Source: Monarcha castaneiventris obscurior (taxonomy: Eukaryota > Chordata > Aves > Passeriformes > Monarchidae). From it: a stretch of DNA of 64,000 nucleotides. This document shows, in pieces, positions 46,601 through 56,084 of the stretch (its first letter is position 1; every line of letters begins with the position of its first letter). The notes under the pieces are model-generated. The model was not told where the DNA came from and made no database searches. It saw nothing but the letters and a program-made list of their open reading frames with translations. The position numbers were made by a program, and so were the translations under genes. The stretch lies in the NCBI GenBank assembly GCA_026261815.1, contig JAMPIT010000511.1, forward strand, positions 3,581,001 through 3,645,000, read 5' to 3'.

Positions 46601-49600
46601 AAAATCCTGTTTTCTTCCCTCTTCCTCTTCGGGCTGATTGGTTTGTGTGGCTGGATATCTCCAAGGATAATGATTGGAGGAGATCTTGGAACGGCCTTGC
46701 CCAAGTCCTTGCTCAGAGCAGGACGAGTTCAAAAATTTACCTCAAATTCAGCTGTTTCTGAGGGTTTTTAGATCTGAGGGGGTTTAGATCAGTAACTGCA
46801 TCAGGTGTGAACTTCTTCTCGGTGTAATCAGGAATTTTTTCCCTCATGTCAAAGATTTTTCCCCTCACAGAAAGGAAAGGATGATGGATGGAAGTGGGAG
46901 ACAACAAATCTCCAAGGATAATGGTTGGAGGAGATCCTGGAAAGGCCTTGCCCAAGTCCTTGCTCAGAGCAGGACGAGTTCAAAAATGTACCTCAAACTC
47001 AGATGTTTCTGAGGGATTTTTAGATCTAAGGGGGTTTAGATCAGTAACAGCATCAGACGTGAACTTTTTTCTTGGTGTAATCAGGAACTTTTTCCCTCAT
47101 GTCAGTGGTTTTTTCCCTCACAGAAAGAAGAGGATGACAAAATGGTTTAAATTTCTGTTTTCTTGCTCTTTGAGCTGTTTGATTTGTGTGGATGCAAGAG
47201 GGAGGCAATAAATCCCCAAGGATAATGATTGGAGGAGATCTTGGAAGGGCCTTGTCCAGTTCCTTACTCAGAGCAGGAAAAGTGCAAAAATTTACCTCAG
47301 ATTCAGCTGTTTTTAGGTCTGAGGGGTTTTAGATCAGTAATAGCATCAGGTGTGAGCACTTTCTTGGTGTAATCGGGAATTTTTTCCCTCATGTCAGAGG
47401 CTTTTCCCCTCACAGAAATTAAAGGATGATGGATGGAAGTGGGAGGCAACAAATCTCCAGGGGTAATGATTGGAGGAGATCTTGGAAGAGATTTATCCAA
47501 TTCCTAGCTCAGAGCAGGAAAAGTGCAAATTTTACCTATAATCCAGCTGTTTCTGAGGGATTTTTAGATCTAAGGGGGTTTAGATCTACTGATCACGCAC
47601 CAGGCGTGAGCTTTTTCTTGGTGTAATCAGAAACTTTTTCCCTCATGTCAGTGGTTTTTTCCCTCACAGAAAGAAGAGGATGACAAAATGGTTTAAATTT
47701 CTGTTTTCTTGCTCTTTGAGCTGTTTGATTTGTGTGGATGCAAGAGGGAGGCAATAAATCCCCAAGGATAATGATTGGAGGAGATCTTGGAAGGGCCTTG
47801 TCCAGTTCCTTACTCAGAGCAGGAAAAGTGCAAAAATTTACCTCAGATTCAGCTGTTTTTAGGTCTGAGGGGTTTTAGATCAGTAACTGCATCAGGTGTG
47901 AGAGCTTTTTTGGTGTAATTGGGAATTTTTTCCCTCATGTCAGAGGCTTTTCCCCTCACAGAAATTAAAGGATGATGGATGGAAGTGGGATGCAATAAAT
48001 CTCCAAGGATAATGATTGGAGGAGATCTTGGAAGGGCCTTATCTGGTTCCTTACTCAGAGCAGGAAAAGTCTAAATTTTACCTCAAATTCAGCTGTTTCT
48101 GAGGGTTTTTAGATCTGAGGGGGTTTAGATCAGTAACAACACCAGGTGTGAACTTTTTTCTTGGTGTAACCAGGAATTTTTTCCCTCATGTCAGTGGTTT
48201 TTCCCTCACAGAAAGAAAAGGACGACAAATGGAAAAGGAGCAACGAGTCAGAAAGAAAACTGGAACCCATCATCTTTGAGAAGGTGAAAATGGTAAGATC
48301 AGGAGGAAAATCATGGAGCAGTTATGGAGACATCCCTGAGGCAGAGCAGAGGAATTCCAGCCCTCTCTGGAAGCATTTTTCTGGCCTCAGTCACACCCTG
48401 GGTGCTTTGAGTCACCGGTGGTGGGGGCTTGTTTTGCTCTGTTCACCAGACACTGAGCAGATGTGCAGGTTGGAATCCAGCTATTCCCTGCTGATTTTTC
48501 CAGCTCCAGCAGCTGCTTCTCCCTAGTTTAGAGCCTGCTTGGATTTGATAGCCTCTTGGGACAACAAAGAACTGAAATGTTCACTCTGAAATTCTCGTTT
48601 TGGAAGAGCAAAGAGAATTTCGCTTTTATTCGTGACTTAAATCCACTGGAAAAAAGGGATTTTAAGTGTCAACCTCATTAAAACCTCTGGTATTTCAGAG
48701 TGAACCCAAAAGCTGAATAAGATTTGTGTTTTTTCTTTCTCCTCAGCCTCAAAAGAAAGACGAAACGCAGCAATCCAGGAAAAGTTCTCCTAAATCTGAG
48801 CCAGTCATGGATTTACTGGGCCTGGGTAAGAGAAATTGGTATAGAAATTGTGGGAATTTGAGGTGTTTCAGTGCTAATTTTCCCCGTCAGGTGAACAGTC
48901 CTAGGAATCCTCCAGGAATATTCTGCTTGAACTGCTCCAGCGCTGCTTGGGAGCAATTTTCCATGTGTTTCCCTTTATCCTGGAGCAGTTTATGGGACGA
49001 ACAGGACCTAGGGGCACTTCCCAAGTCCTGCTGCAGTCCCTTCCCGGCTGCAGAGGGATGAGTGAGGTTGGGATCAGGTCCCTGGGTGGGGTTGATGCCT
49101 TCTCCAGCCACCTAGAAACAGAGACTGGACAGGAGTAAGGGAATAAAGGTCAGGATTTATTTGAAAGCCTTGAAGGTACACCCTGGGGGAGCCAGAGGCT
49201 GCTTCCATAAAATGGACCCCAAGATCCCAGGTCACGAGTTCCTCACACCTTTATAGGTTTGGTTCATTTGCATATCAGGGTTAATTCTCCAATTAAAGCC
49301 CCAGTTTAATGATGTAATTCCTCTCGGCTTGCTCCCCCTTAGAGGCTTTGGGTTACACATTTTGGGCCTAGAAGAGCCTGGCTGTCCTTGAAGGCAAAGC
49401 CTGGAGAGGCTTTGTTGTGTCTGCCCAGCACGAGAGTGCAGAAATTACAGGCTACAAGGAACTTCAGAGTTACACTCTAAGCAGTGCAGAATTTGGAAAA
49501 TATAAAAGTTAAAACCTAAGGCATCGGGGTGGCACTGCTGGCACCGAGGTGTCCCCAGGCTGGGGCTGTGGGGGACACCCAGGACACCTCTGTCCCTGCC

Positions 49601-51662
49601 AGACGCTCCGGTGACAACGCCCGTCACCAACGGCCGGCCCAGCAGCCTGGAGAAGGACCTGGACCTCTTTGCATCCGTGGCATCCAGCTCGGACTCCAGG
49701 AAGGTGAGCTGGGAGTGTTGGTGCTTGGAAAAGCCCTGTTGGTTTGTAGAACCTCAGGATAATTTGGGATGGAAGGGATTAAAGGGCAGGGACACCCCAC
49801 CTGCAATGCCAGGGTGCTCCAACCTGGCCTTGGATGCTTCCAGGGATGGGGCAGCTTGTCTGGGAATGCCACAGTTTCACCACACACATCAATTGTCTGC
49901 CTTCAATCTTCCTTCATCTGAGTTTCCCTTAATGAAATCCTAAAATCTCCCTCTTCCATGTTGAAGCCATAACCCCCACACATCCCTGTAAAAAGAAACT
50001 CGGCTGGGATATTCCCCATTTTCCTCCTCGTGCTGGATTTTGCCCTGATCCTGTCTCTTTGTCCAGGTCGTTGGTTCCATGCCGACCTCTGGAAGCGCCA
50101 GCTCCGTTCCCGAAAACCTGAATCTCTTCCCGGAGCCCGGAGGCAAAGGGGAGGAAGTGGGGAAGAAGCAGCTCTCCAAAGACTCCATCCTGTCCCTGTA
50201 TGGCTCCCAGACACCTCAGCTGCCAGCACAAGGTAACCCTGGTGGGAGCTGGGACCTGGGGTGTCCTGGCAGCTGGAAAACTTCCAGGGGAAGTGGGAAT
50301 GTGGGTGGTCCCTGAGAATCCCAGAATGGCTTGGGTGGGAAGGGAGTGTAAAGCTCATCCCATTCCAGCCCCACACATTCCAGTGTGCCAGGTTGCTCCA
50401 AGCTCTTTCCAGCCTGGCCTTGGACACTTCCAGGGATCCAGGGGCAGCCACAGCTTCTCTGGGAAATCCATTCCAGCCCCTCAACAACCTCACAGGAAGG
50501 AATTCCTTCCATCACCCACCACAATATCCCACCTAACCCTGCCCTCCAGCACTGGGAATCCATCCCCGCATGTCCCTGCCCAAATTCCCTCTCCATCTTT
50601 GTTGAGAGCTGTGAGCATCACAAGGACCAGCTGAATCTGGATACCACAGCCACACTGTGTGACTGGAATTTGACCATTCCAGCCCTGACCATGACCTCAC
50701 CCGTGTTTCCCTGCTCCCTCCCTGCCTTTCCCAGGAGCGATGTTCATGGCGCCGGCTCAGATGGGTTATCCCACCACTCCCTACCCCGGCTTCCCAGGAG
50801 TTGCCCCTTCCAGCAGCATGATGGGGGGCATGATGGCCCCATCCGTGGGGATGCTGGCCCAGCCCGGAGCCAGCGGCATGGTGACACCCGTGGCCATCCC
50901 GGCGGGATACGTGGGGAACGTGCTGGGCGTTCCCAACGGGATGATGGGGGCCCAGCAGCCCGGCTACGTGGCCGGAGTGGCCGCGGTGCCCCAGCCCGTG
51001 TACGGGGTGCAGCCAGCACAGCAGCTGCAGTGGAACCTCGCCCAGGTGAGGGGGACACGCCTGGGGAGGCACCCGGAGGCTTTTTCCGGGGTTTTTCCCT
51101 GGAGGGAGCGGGTTTGGGGGTGTGGGAGGAGGAATGAGGGGGATCTCCGGGCGTTTGTGGTTGGTGGGATGAGGTTGGTGTGGGATCAGTTCAACTGGGC
51201 TTCCCTGGTGTGTGCAGGGTGCACTGGGAGCAGCTGGAAATCGCAGGATGGGTGAGGTTGGAAAAGAATTCCAAAGTGCCCAAGCTCATCCCCCAGCCCA
51301 GAGCGCTGAGGGTGCCTCGGACACCTCCAGGGTTGGGGGCTCCAAACCTCCCTGGGCAATTCCAAGGTCTGACCACCCTTTCCATGGAGGAATTCCTGCT
51401 GATTTCCAACCTGCCCTGATGCCCTCCCACTCCTGGGAGCCACACCCTGCTCCTCTTTAGGAGCTCTGCTATTTTGGGGATCCGTGGGCAGTGCCCAGGA
51501 CTCTCCCTGACCTCTCTGCTGTCCCGTTTGCAGATGACCCAGCAGATGGCTGGGATGAACTTCTATGGAGCCAACGGAATGATGGGCTACGGACAGTCCA
51601 TGGGAGGAGGAGGAGCAGCCCAGGGCAGCAATCCCTCCCTCAGCTCCCCGCTGTGGAAATGA
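31565..51662 (+). CDS. SMAP2: Stromal membrane-associated protein 2 (ArfGAP), complete, 10 coding exons
   Basis: SMAP2 stimulates GTP hydrolysis on ARF1 at the trans-Golgi network/early endosome and binds clathrin and its assembly factors. Exons: 31565-31667, 44555-44688, 45189-45274, 46257-46335, 48212-48292, 48747-48825, 49603-49703, 50067-50232, 50735-51045, 51534-51662. The exons total 1269 nt, 422 residues (human 429 as I recall). The ArfGAP zinc finger is C28-x2-C31-x16-C48-x2-C51, with the arginine finger R56 in GIHRNLG. A clathrin box LLGLD is at 184-188; a second acidic-Leu motif reads DLDLF where human has DLDLL. The C-terminal half is Met/Gly/Gln-rich and ends in PLWK. All introns are GT-AG except intron 3, whose donor is GC with minor-spliceosome hallmarks. 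Confidence 0.96.
31925..33315. repeat. Minisatellite in SMAP2 intron 1, about 1.4 kb
   Basis: The first part (to about 32090) uses 'gagagaacgcgggggg' plus 'tttgggg'. It grades into 'ttttggggcagagaacaggg' plus 'tgg' units of 20-24 bp. The two parts share the 'agagaac' core and probably one origin. Confidence 0.94.
33316..34310. other. SMAP2 intron 1, mostly non-repetitive
   Basis: Only a CR1 tail near 33640-33785 is recognised. No exon with paired splice sites is seen. Confidence 0.5.
33640..33785 (-). mobile_element. CR1 LINE 3' tail, reverse orientation
   Basis: 'ttttaaagtccctcccaacc' and 'caaaccattcca' are the complement of the conserved CR1 opening, and 'tggctgcctcatccctgg' matches the mid part. 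Truncated and diverged. Confidence 0.65.
34315..34735. repeat. Minisatellite in SMAP2 intron 1, unit about 21 bp, ~20 copies
   Basis: Units 'ataaattccaccaaaacggg' plus 'g', alternating with 'ctaaattccaccagaacggg'. Confidence 0.95.
35015..36275. repeat. Tandem array in SMAP2 intron 1, unit about 80 bp, ~15 copies
   Basis: Each unit contains 'gtggtgctgcaggagctgtc', 'tctgcccagaattccaagga', 'attcctgcagattttgggg' and 'ttttggtgcttttggtcaat'. Shortened units lack the 'ccaaggaattc' part. Repeated PstI-type CTGCAG and EcoRI-type GAATTC sites follow the period. Confidence 0.94.
36285..36430 (-). mobile_element. CR1 LINE 3' tail, reverse orientation
   Basis: 'gcctgggatagtgggaggtg' and 'tttaaagtctctccagccca' match the complement of the CR1 3' region, diverged. 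It abuts the end of the 80-bp array. Confidence 0.55.
36431..44158. other. SMAP2 intron 1, low-repeat stretch
   Basis: About 7.7 kb of mixed, comparatively AT-rich sequence with little tandem repetition. The few repeats are a (TG)n run at about 36722-36740 and three to four copies of 'ggaaggaggatcaggatgg' at 37560-37628. No coding exon, RNA gene or intact transposon was recognised. Any regulatory elements of SMAP2 in the intron cannot be told by eye. Confidence 0.5.
44159..44412. repeat. Dispersed copy of a SMAP2 intron-4 segment
   Basis: From 'gaattcctgctcagcactga' through 'ggagctcattccaggttatc' to 'ccccaaggataatgattgg' the sequence closely matches 46430-46690 in intron 4. The two copies sit in different introns of the same gene, 140 bp before exon 2 and about 95 bp after exon 4. 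Confidence 0.8.
44555..44688 (+). CDS. SMAP2: SMAP2 exon 2: ArfGAP zinc finger and arginine finger
   Basis: The split Gly35 codon is completed at cccag/GG. It encodes [16 protein letters not shown], then [17 protein letters not shown], then [11 protein letters not shown]. It supplies zinc ligands C48 and C51 and catalytic R56, and is nearly identical to the mammalian protein as I recall it. The donor is gtaagg. Confidence 0.97.
45189..45274 (+). CDS. SMAP2: SMAP2 exon 3, ending at an atypical GC donor
   Basis: It encodes [18 protein letters not shown] then [10 protein letters not shown] plus two bases of a Gln codon. No GT is available at the needed place: the exon is followed by GCATCCTTTTT. 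The reading frame continues correctly only if the exon stops at 45274 and joins 46257, giving QTDQAVE, the version I recall from the paralogue SMAP1. Confidence 0.9.
45275..46256 (+). other. SMAP2: SMAP2 intron 3, probable U12-type (minor spliceosome)
   Basis: The 5' end is GCATCCTTTT; the U12 donor consensus is RTATCCTTT, so only the second base differs. TCCTTAAC at 46237-46244 matches the U12 branch consensus TTCCTTAAC, with the branch A 13 bases before the terminal AG. No pyrimidine tract separates branch and AG, as expected for this class. The intron contains a CR1 tail at 45605-45812. Confidence 0.75.
45605..45812 (-). mobile_element. CR1 LINE 3' tail, reverse orientation
   Basis: About 200 bp complementary to the CR1 3' region: 'gctgtggctgtcccatccct', 'ggatggagcttggagcaccc', 'tgtccctgcccatggg' and 'tcccttccaacccaaacca'. 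One of the better preserved copies here. Confidence 0.8.
46257..46335 (+). CDS. SMAP2: SMAP2 exon 4: end of ArfGAP domain
   Basis: Encodes [18 protein letters not shown] and SIDINAFR (residues 109-134) after completing Gln108. The acceptor is ctgctgcag/A and the donor gtgagt. Confidence 0.95.
46430..46700. repeat. Segment shared with SMAP2 intron 1
   Basis: Duplicate of 44159-44412: 'cagcactgaggagattt', 'ggagctcattccgggttaac', 'aaaaaaagcaggatcacaga', 'ggttggagtgtttggggtgg'. It leads directly into the dimeric array. Confidence 0.8.
46675..48211. repeat. 546-bp dimeric tandem array with exon-5 decoys, SMAP2 intron 4
   Basis: Two related half-units alternate. Each ends in 'ttttccctcacag' or 'ttttcccctcacag' followed by a degenerate copy of the exon 5 start. 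These false exon starts are at 46871, 47124, 47416, 47670 and 47962, and the true exon starts at 48212. Spacings are 253, 292, 254, 292 and 250 bases, so the dimer period is about 546. Shared blocks include 'gggggtttagatcagtaac' and 'aataatccccaaggataatg'-like segments. Confidence 0.9.
48212..48292 (+). CDS. SMAP2: SMAP2 exon 5
   Basis: 27 codons, phase 0: [18 protein letters not shown] then PIIFEKVKM. It is basic and linker-like. The acceptor ttttccctcacag is the last of six tandem copies; only this copy keeps the frame open and is followed by a donor (gtaaga). Confidence 0.94.
48747..48825 (+). CDS. SMAP2: SMAP2 exon 6: clathrin-box exon
   Basis: Encodes [18 protein letters not shown] then PVMDLLGL plus one base. 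The LLGLD motif (completed by exon 7) is the clathrin-binding box. The donor is gtaaga. Confidence 0.94.
49130..49525 (-). mobile_element. Probable solo LTR of an endogenous retrovirus-like element
   Basis: A 390-bp moderately AT-rich insertion in SMAP2 intron 6, unlike its flanks. Read on the minus strand it opens with TGCC near 49521, has a 'tttatattttcc' stretch and, near the other end, 'aaataaatcctgacc' followed by 'ttattccctta', a layout fitting promoter and polyadenylation parts of an LTR. No internal retroviral genes are present. The family is not identified and the ends are approximate. Confidence 0.55.
49603..49703 (+). CDS. SMAP2: SMAP2 exon 7
   Basis: Encodes [18 protein letters not shown] then [16 protein letters not shown]. 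The DLDLF motif stands where mammalian SMAP2 has its second clathrin/adaptor motif (DLDLL as I recall). The acceptor is ccctgccag and the donor gtgagc. Confidence 0.95.
49752..49930 (+). mobile_element. CR1 LINE 3' tail
   Basis: 'ccaacctggccttggatgct', 'tccagggatggggcagcttg' and 'tctgggaatgcca' match the CR1 3' region in forward orientation. Confidence 0.7.
50067..50232 (+). CDS. SMAP2: SMAP2 exon 8
   Basis: Encodes [18 protein letters not shown], then [18 protein letters not shown], then [19 protein letters not shown]. The [14 protein letters not shown] block is shared by SMAP1 and SMAP2. The donor gtaacc leaves one base of the next codon. Confidence 0.96.
50318..50615 (+). mobile_element. 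CR1 LINE 3' tail, about 300 bp
   Basis: Fullest CR1 tail in the window: 'cccagaatggcttgggtggg', 'ccagcctggccttggacact', 'cagccacagcttctctggga' and 'aggaaggaattccttcc' occur in the expected order. Confidence 0.82.
50735..51045 (+). CDS. SMAP2: SMAP2 exon 9: Met/Gly/Pro-rich region
   Basis: 103 codons from (G)[17 protein letters not shown] through [17 protein letters not shown] to [15 protein letters not shown], within the C-terminal region that in SMAP2 binds CALM and other clathrin factors. The acceptor region is CAG/GAG/CG, a tandem NAGNAG site: the first AG adds a Gly, the second (start 50738) gives QAMFM as in the human protein I recall. Confidence 0.95.
51235..51425 (+). mobile_element. 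CR1 LINE 3' tail, diverged
   Basis: In SMAP2 intron 9: 'gaggttggaaaagaattcca', 'cacctccagggttggggg' and 'tccatggaggaattcctgct' follow the CR1 layout loosely. Confidence 0.6.
51534..51662 (+). CDS. SMAP2: SMAP2 exon 10: C terminus and stop
   Basis: Encodes [18 protein letters not shown] then [18 protein letters not shown] and SSPLWK, stop TGA at 51660-51662. The LWK end is shared by SMAP1 and SMAP2. Confidence 0.96.
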   Translation: MTQQMAGMNFYGANGMMGYGQSMGGGGAAQGSNPSLSSPLWK

Positions 51663-52690
51663 GCCCTCGCCTCGTGACCATTTCTGCCTTTGTTCTGTTC
51701 TCCAAACCTGCTCCATGAGACATTGGGGGTTTTTGCTTTCGGGTTCGCTGGGGGGGCCCTGCCCAGCCCTAACCCGAATGGGGGTTTGTTTTTTTTCCAT
51801 CCCTGAGATCCATCTCTGCCTTTCTCACTGTCACAGCCACGGGGACAGCTCGGGGAGCGCCCCGTCCTCAGCACAGTCAATGCACACGGGGAGGGGACCC
51901 CTCCCTGCACAAAGCTCCACCAGAGCTCCTGGGTAGCACTTGATGCCCTGCTGGGCACCTGGGCACAGCTGGCACTGGGAAATCTGGACTTCATCCCGCC
52001 TGGAAAGCTGGGATTTCTCATTTCAACTCCAGTGTTAGAATTTTTGAGGTGTGTGGGGGGGAAAAAGGGTGGGGAAGCTCGTTTGGTGCTGAGGGACTGG
52101 ATTTAAGCCGAGCCCAGGGGCAAGCGAGCCTTGCTACCTCCTCCCTCGAGCGGAGCTCTCCCTGCTCCCACCCTCCTTGGAACCAAAGCCCTTGGGAAAA
52201 GCCCTGTCCCTGCCCCCCTGAGCAAGCAGGAATCTCGCCCAGAGTGGGGGCAAAGCCGATGGAATGTGAAAAACTTGCACTCCAGAGTGAATTTTTCTGG
52301 CTGATGTTGGGATTGGATGGGATTTCACTTTTAACAATCTAACCAGAGTTAACTTCTCCAGGGCCCAGAGCCCCTCTGCGAGTTTTCTTACACTTTTTAA
52401 AAAAACAATGACTCTTGACATCCTAATTTATACTTTTTTCTTTTTTTTTTGTTTGTTTTTTTTCAGTTGGTTTTGTTCTGTTCTTGTTGTCGTTGTTCCT
52501 GTGTACTCCTGGTTCCCCCCCACCCCTTTCCTGGCTCGCTTGGGACATTTTAATCTTAGGCAGATTTCTTTTGTCATCTCCAGTAGAACCCAAAACTGCT
52601 TCGAAAGTCAGCAACAAGTCAGACTCGTGGTCTGCTCTCTCCTGTGGATATGTAAATTCCCAAATAAAATATTGCAGTGGATTGCTCTGG
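51663..52690 (+). other. SMAP2: SMAP2 3' UTR
   Basis: About 1.0 kb of non-repetitive sequence with T-rich parts (52434-52460) ends at AATAAA, 52663-52668, followed by a GT-rich 'tggattgctctggtgttgct' downstream element. Cleavage is expected at about 52680-52690. Confidence 0.8.
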
Positions 52691-53464
52691 TGTTGCTGGT
52701 CACTGCAGGTGCGGAAATTTAGGGAATTTCATCCCAAAAATCAGCCCGAATTCCCTCTGTTTTGGGCTCTGTCCCAAATGCCAGGGAGCTGAGGGAGCAC
52801 AGCCCAGGCACAATCCAAAGCTGACACTTTTATATACAAACCCCTCAGCTTTGGGCTGGGGGGAAGGTGGAGCAGAATTCCTGCAGCTGCTGGGATGAAA
52901 TGATTTCATTCCGGCTTTAATTCCTTTATTTCGTTGCAGCTTTAAGCTCGGGTTTAACAAAACCTGGCCAAGGCTCATCCAGAAATGTGAAGGAACAGGG
53001 AAAATGGGAGAAATGTGGGATTCCAGAATGGCTTGGGTCCCATTCCATCCCTGCCAGGGGCAGGGACTCCTTTCCCAATCCCAGGGTGCTCCAGCCTCGC
53101 CTTGGGCACTTGCAGGGATCCAGGGGCTTCTCTGGGAATTCCATCCCAACCCTCCCAGGGAGGAATTTCATCCCAAAATCCCACCCAACCCTGCCCATTC
53201 CCCCTTGTCCTGCCCTTCCATGTCCTTGGGAAAAGCTCCCTCCCCATTTTTCTTAGGAATCTGGAGGGGATTTGGGAACCGGGGAAGTTTGGGGCTGCTT
53301 GTGGGGTCTTTGATTAACTCTGGGATTTCTCTCTTCAAGCCAAACCTGCTTTTTCCAGGGTAAAAAAAAAGGTGTTTTTCCCACTCCCCTCCTTCCCAGG
53401 GTATCCATGGAGGTTGCAGGGTGACTTTTTTTTTTGGGAAAAGCTCGACTCCAGCACAGCAGAA
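52691..53464. other. Convergent spacer between SMAP2 and RIMS3
   Basis: The genes converge tail to tail here. Apart from the CR1 tail at 53018-53250 there is no recognised feature. Confidence 0.6.
53018..53250 (+). mobile_element. CR1 LINE 3' tail
   Basis: 'ggattccagaatggcttggg', 'ccagggtgctccagcctcgc', 'cttgcagggatccagggg' and 'tcctgcccttccatgtcctt' occur in CR1 order. Confidence 0.78.
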
Positions 53465-54949
53465 ACTTTTCAAGCTGGCTTTAATCATCTTCACTTGCTG
53501 CCCCAATACTGTACATGCAGGTACAAGCCAATTAAAAGGTGAATAATTCAGATTTTTTTTTTCCCCTTCCCTTTTTTTTTGGGTTTTTTTTTTTTCTTTT
53601 TTTTTGGGGGAGGGGAAAACTTTAGGAATATTTTACAAAACAGAGCGTGCGCCCTCAGAGCCGTCGGTCCCGCAGATAGAAACCACAAAAATACAAGAGT
53701 TTGACATTTAAGAAAGGACCACACACATAGAAAACAGGACAGGACACAGGTAGAAAATCGCCATTTGCTCCTTGCTTAAATATTCCCACTTTTCTGTAGC
53801 CATCCCAAACCCATCCCCTTCTCTTGGATGTGGGACTGGAGCTCTGAGGATGCTCCAGTTCCCCCCATTCCTGGTGATTTTGTTTTTTTGGGGGAAGGTG
53901 GAGTTGTGAAATGGGAGGAATCTGTCATCAAACCAAAGTTTAGCACGAGTTTTTGGGGGTGGTGGAGGCACCCAGCTCCCAGAAATCCCAAAATATCCCA
54001 GGAAAGTCCTTTCGTGGTTCTGCTTTCCCCCCTCGTCCCCCTCCTTGCTGTCACCTCATTTAGTGCCAATTAACTCGTGGTTAATTGGGCTCTTGACACC
54101 TCCCCAGCCTCACGGGGCTTTCCTGCTCATTCCTTTCCATGGGAATTTTGGGGTTTCCATGGGAAATTTGGGGTGGCCTCATGGGGTTTGGCACTTGCAG
54201 CCCTGTCCCTCCTTTCAGCCGCAGCTTCCAGAGGGTTGGAATTCCTGGCTGAGCTCTGGGAGCATCTCCTTGCCTCAAATCCCTCATCATTCCCACCCTT
54301 TTATTCCCCCTCAAACTTTTTAGGGAGAAGCTGGCTTTAAAGATCCCTTATTCTGGATAAAATCCCTTTAATTTGGAAGGGAAATCCAGACTTTTTTCAG
54401 ATGGGATAAACATTCCCAAACTTCACTTTGGCTGCTCCTAAAAATCCATCGGGGGCTTTTCCCCTCCCTGTTTTTATTTCCCTGGTGCTGCTGCTGCCAA
54501 CCCAAATTCCAGGAGAAATTCCCGACCTGCTTCCCCCAGAGCTGTTTTTAGGTGTAAACTTGAGGGATTAATGACAGATTCCAGAGTCCTGGATCATCCT
54601 GAACATTCCAGGTGCTCATTCCTGGGATTAATTCCGAGCTGGGGAGGAGGAGGAGGACGAAGGGATGGGGAAGATTCTCTCCTTTCACGGCATGAAAAAG
54701 ATCAAAGCCCTTTAAGAAATCAAGGCCACCAACTTCAAAGTGCTCTGAACATTCAGGAGGGGGGAGCTGCTCCTTCCAGAGGCCCTCGGGATCGGGAATT
54801 CCTTCAGGATTTTCCCTGGGCTGGGAGAAAAATCCCTTTTTAGCCAGAGGGAGCTGGGATCCTGGAAGGAAGGGGATCCTGGAGGGAAGGGGATCAGTGT
54901 CCCAGGAGAGGGACACCCTCCCTGCCTGCTCCAGAGGCTCTTTTTCCAT

Positions 54950-55235
54950 CCAGGAGGTCTGGAGAGGGATTTGTGCCCTTCCAAGGACTCTGGAGAGGGA
55001 TTTGTGCCCTTCCTAGGGCTCTGGAGAGGGTTTGTGCCTTCCTGGGCTCTGCCCCCGCTCGGGATTTGTGCTACTCTGGAGAGGGATTTGTGCCGTTGGT
55101 GCCCTTATGGAGAGGGATTTGTGCCCTTCCAGGGGCTTTGGAGAGGGATTTGTGCCCTTCCAAGGCTTTGGAGAGGGATTTGTGCCCTTCCAAGGGCTCT
55201 GGAGAGGGATTTGTGCCCCTCCAAGAGCGGGAGCA
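54950..55235. repeat. Minisatellite, unit about 27 bp, ~9 copies
   Basis: Units 'ctctggagagggatttgtgc' plus 'ccttcca' recur. It is followed at 55335-55490 by four copies of 'gggatccctctggatcatcc' plus 'ctccagccc'. Confidence 0.92.
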
Positions 55236-56084
55236 GCGCTGGATTTTGGAATGGAGCCGCTCACCCACCCCTGGGAAGGTTTTGGGGGACTCAGGGCAGC
55301 TCTGGAGGGGCTGATGGACAGAGGGGATGGAAAAGGGACACAGGGATCCCTCTGGATCATCCCTCCAGCCCCGGGATCCCTCTGGATCATCCCTCCAGCC
55401 CCAGGGGTTTTGGTTTACCCTGGGATCCCTCTGGATCATCCCTCCAGCCCCGATCCCTCTGGATCATCCCTCCAGCCCCGGGATCCCTTTGCCTTGGGCT
55501 CAAATCCCAAAGGGAGCAGGGTTGGGAGCGGGTGGGAGCCGCCCACCCCGATCATGGATTGCTTTTCATTCCACAGGGAAAACAAACAAACAAACAAACA
55601 AAAAAACCCTGGATGTGGCCGAGTGCACAAGCTCTGGGTCCCAAAGGAATGGAAAAAGAGGGAAAAGGGAAGGAGCCAAGGAAAAGAAAAGGATGAGGTA
55701 TAGCAACAACCAGAGCTGCAGCCGGGCACGGGCGTCACAGCAGCTCCAGGCCCTGGGGGAACACTGGGATCTCCCGGATTCTCCCGGATTCTCCCGGATT
55801 CCTGGAGTCCATCCCGGTGTTCCCGAGGGACGCTCGGGGGTCCCACAACGTGGAGGTTCCTCAGACACCCAGACCAACACTTGGCCCCTTGGCTGGAGAC
55901 TTTTCCAAGTCTTTTGAAACCCAAAAATCTTCCTCAGGTGAGCGGGGTTGTCCCACCCGAGTCACTCCCAGAATTCCAACCCTGTTATTTGGGATGCTTT
56001 TTTTTTTTTTCTCCCCCTAAAAAGTCTTTCCTGGTGTTTTTCAACTCCTAAAAGTGATTTTCACACCTTTAACAAACCAGCCAA

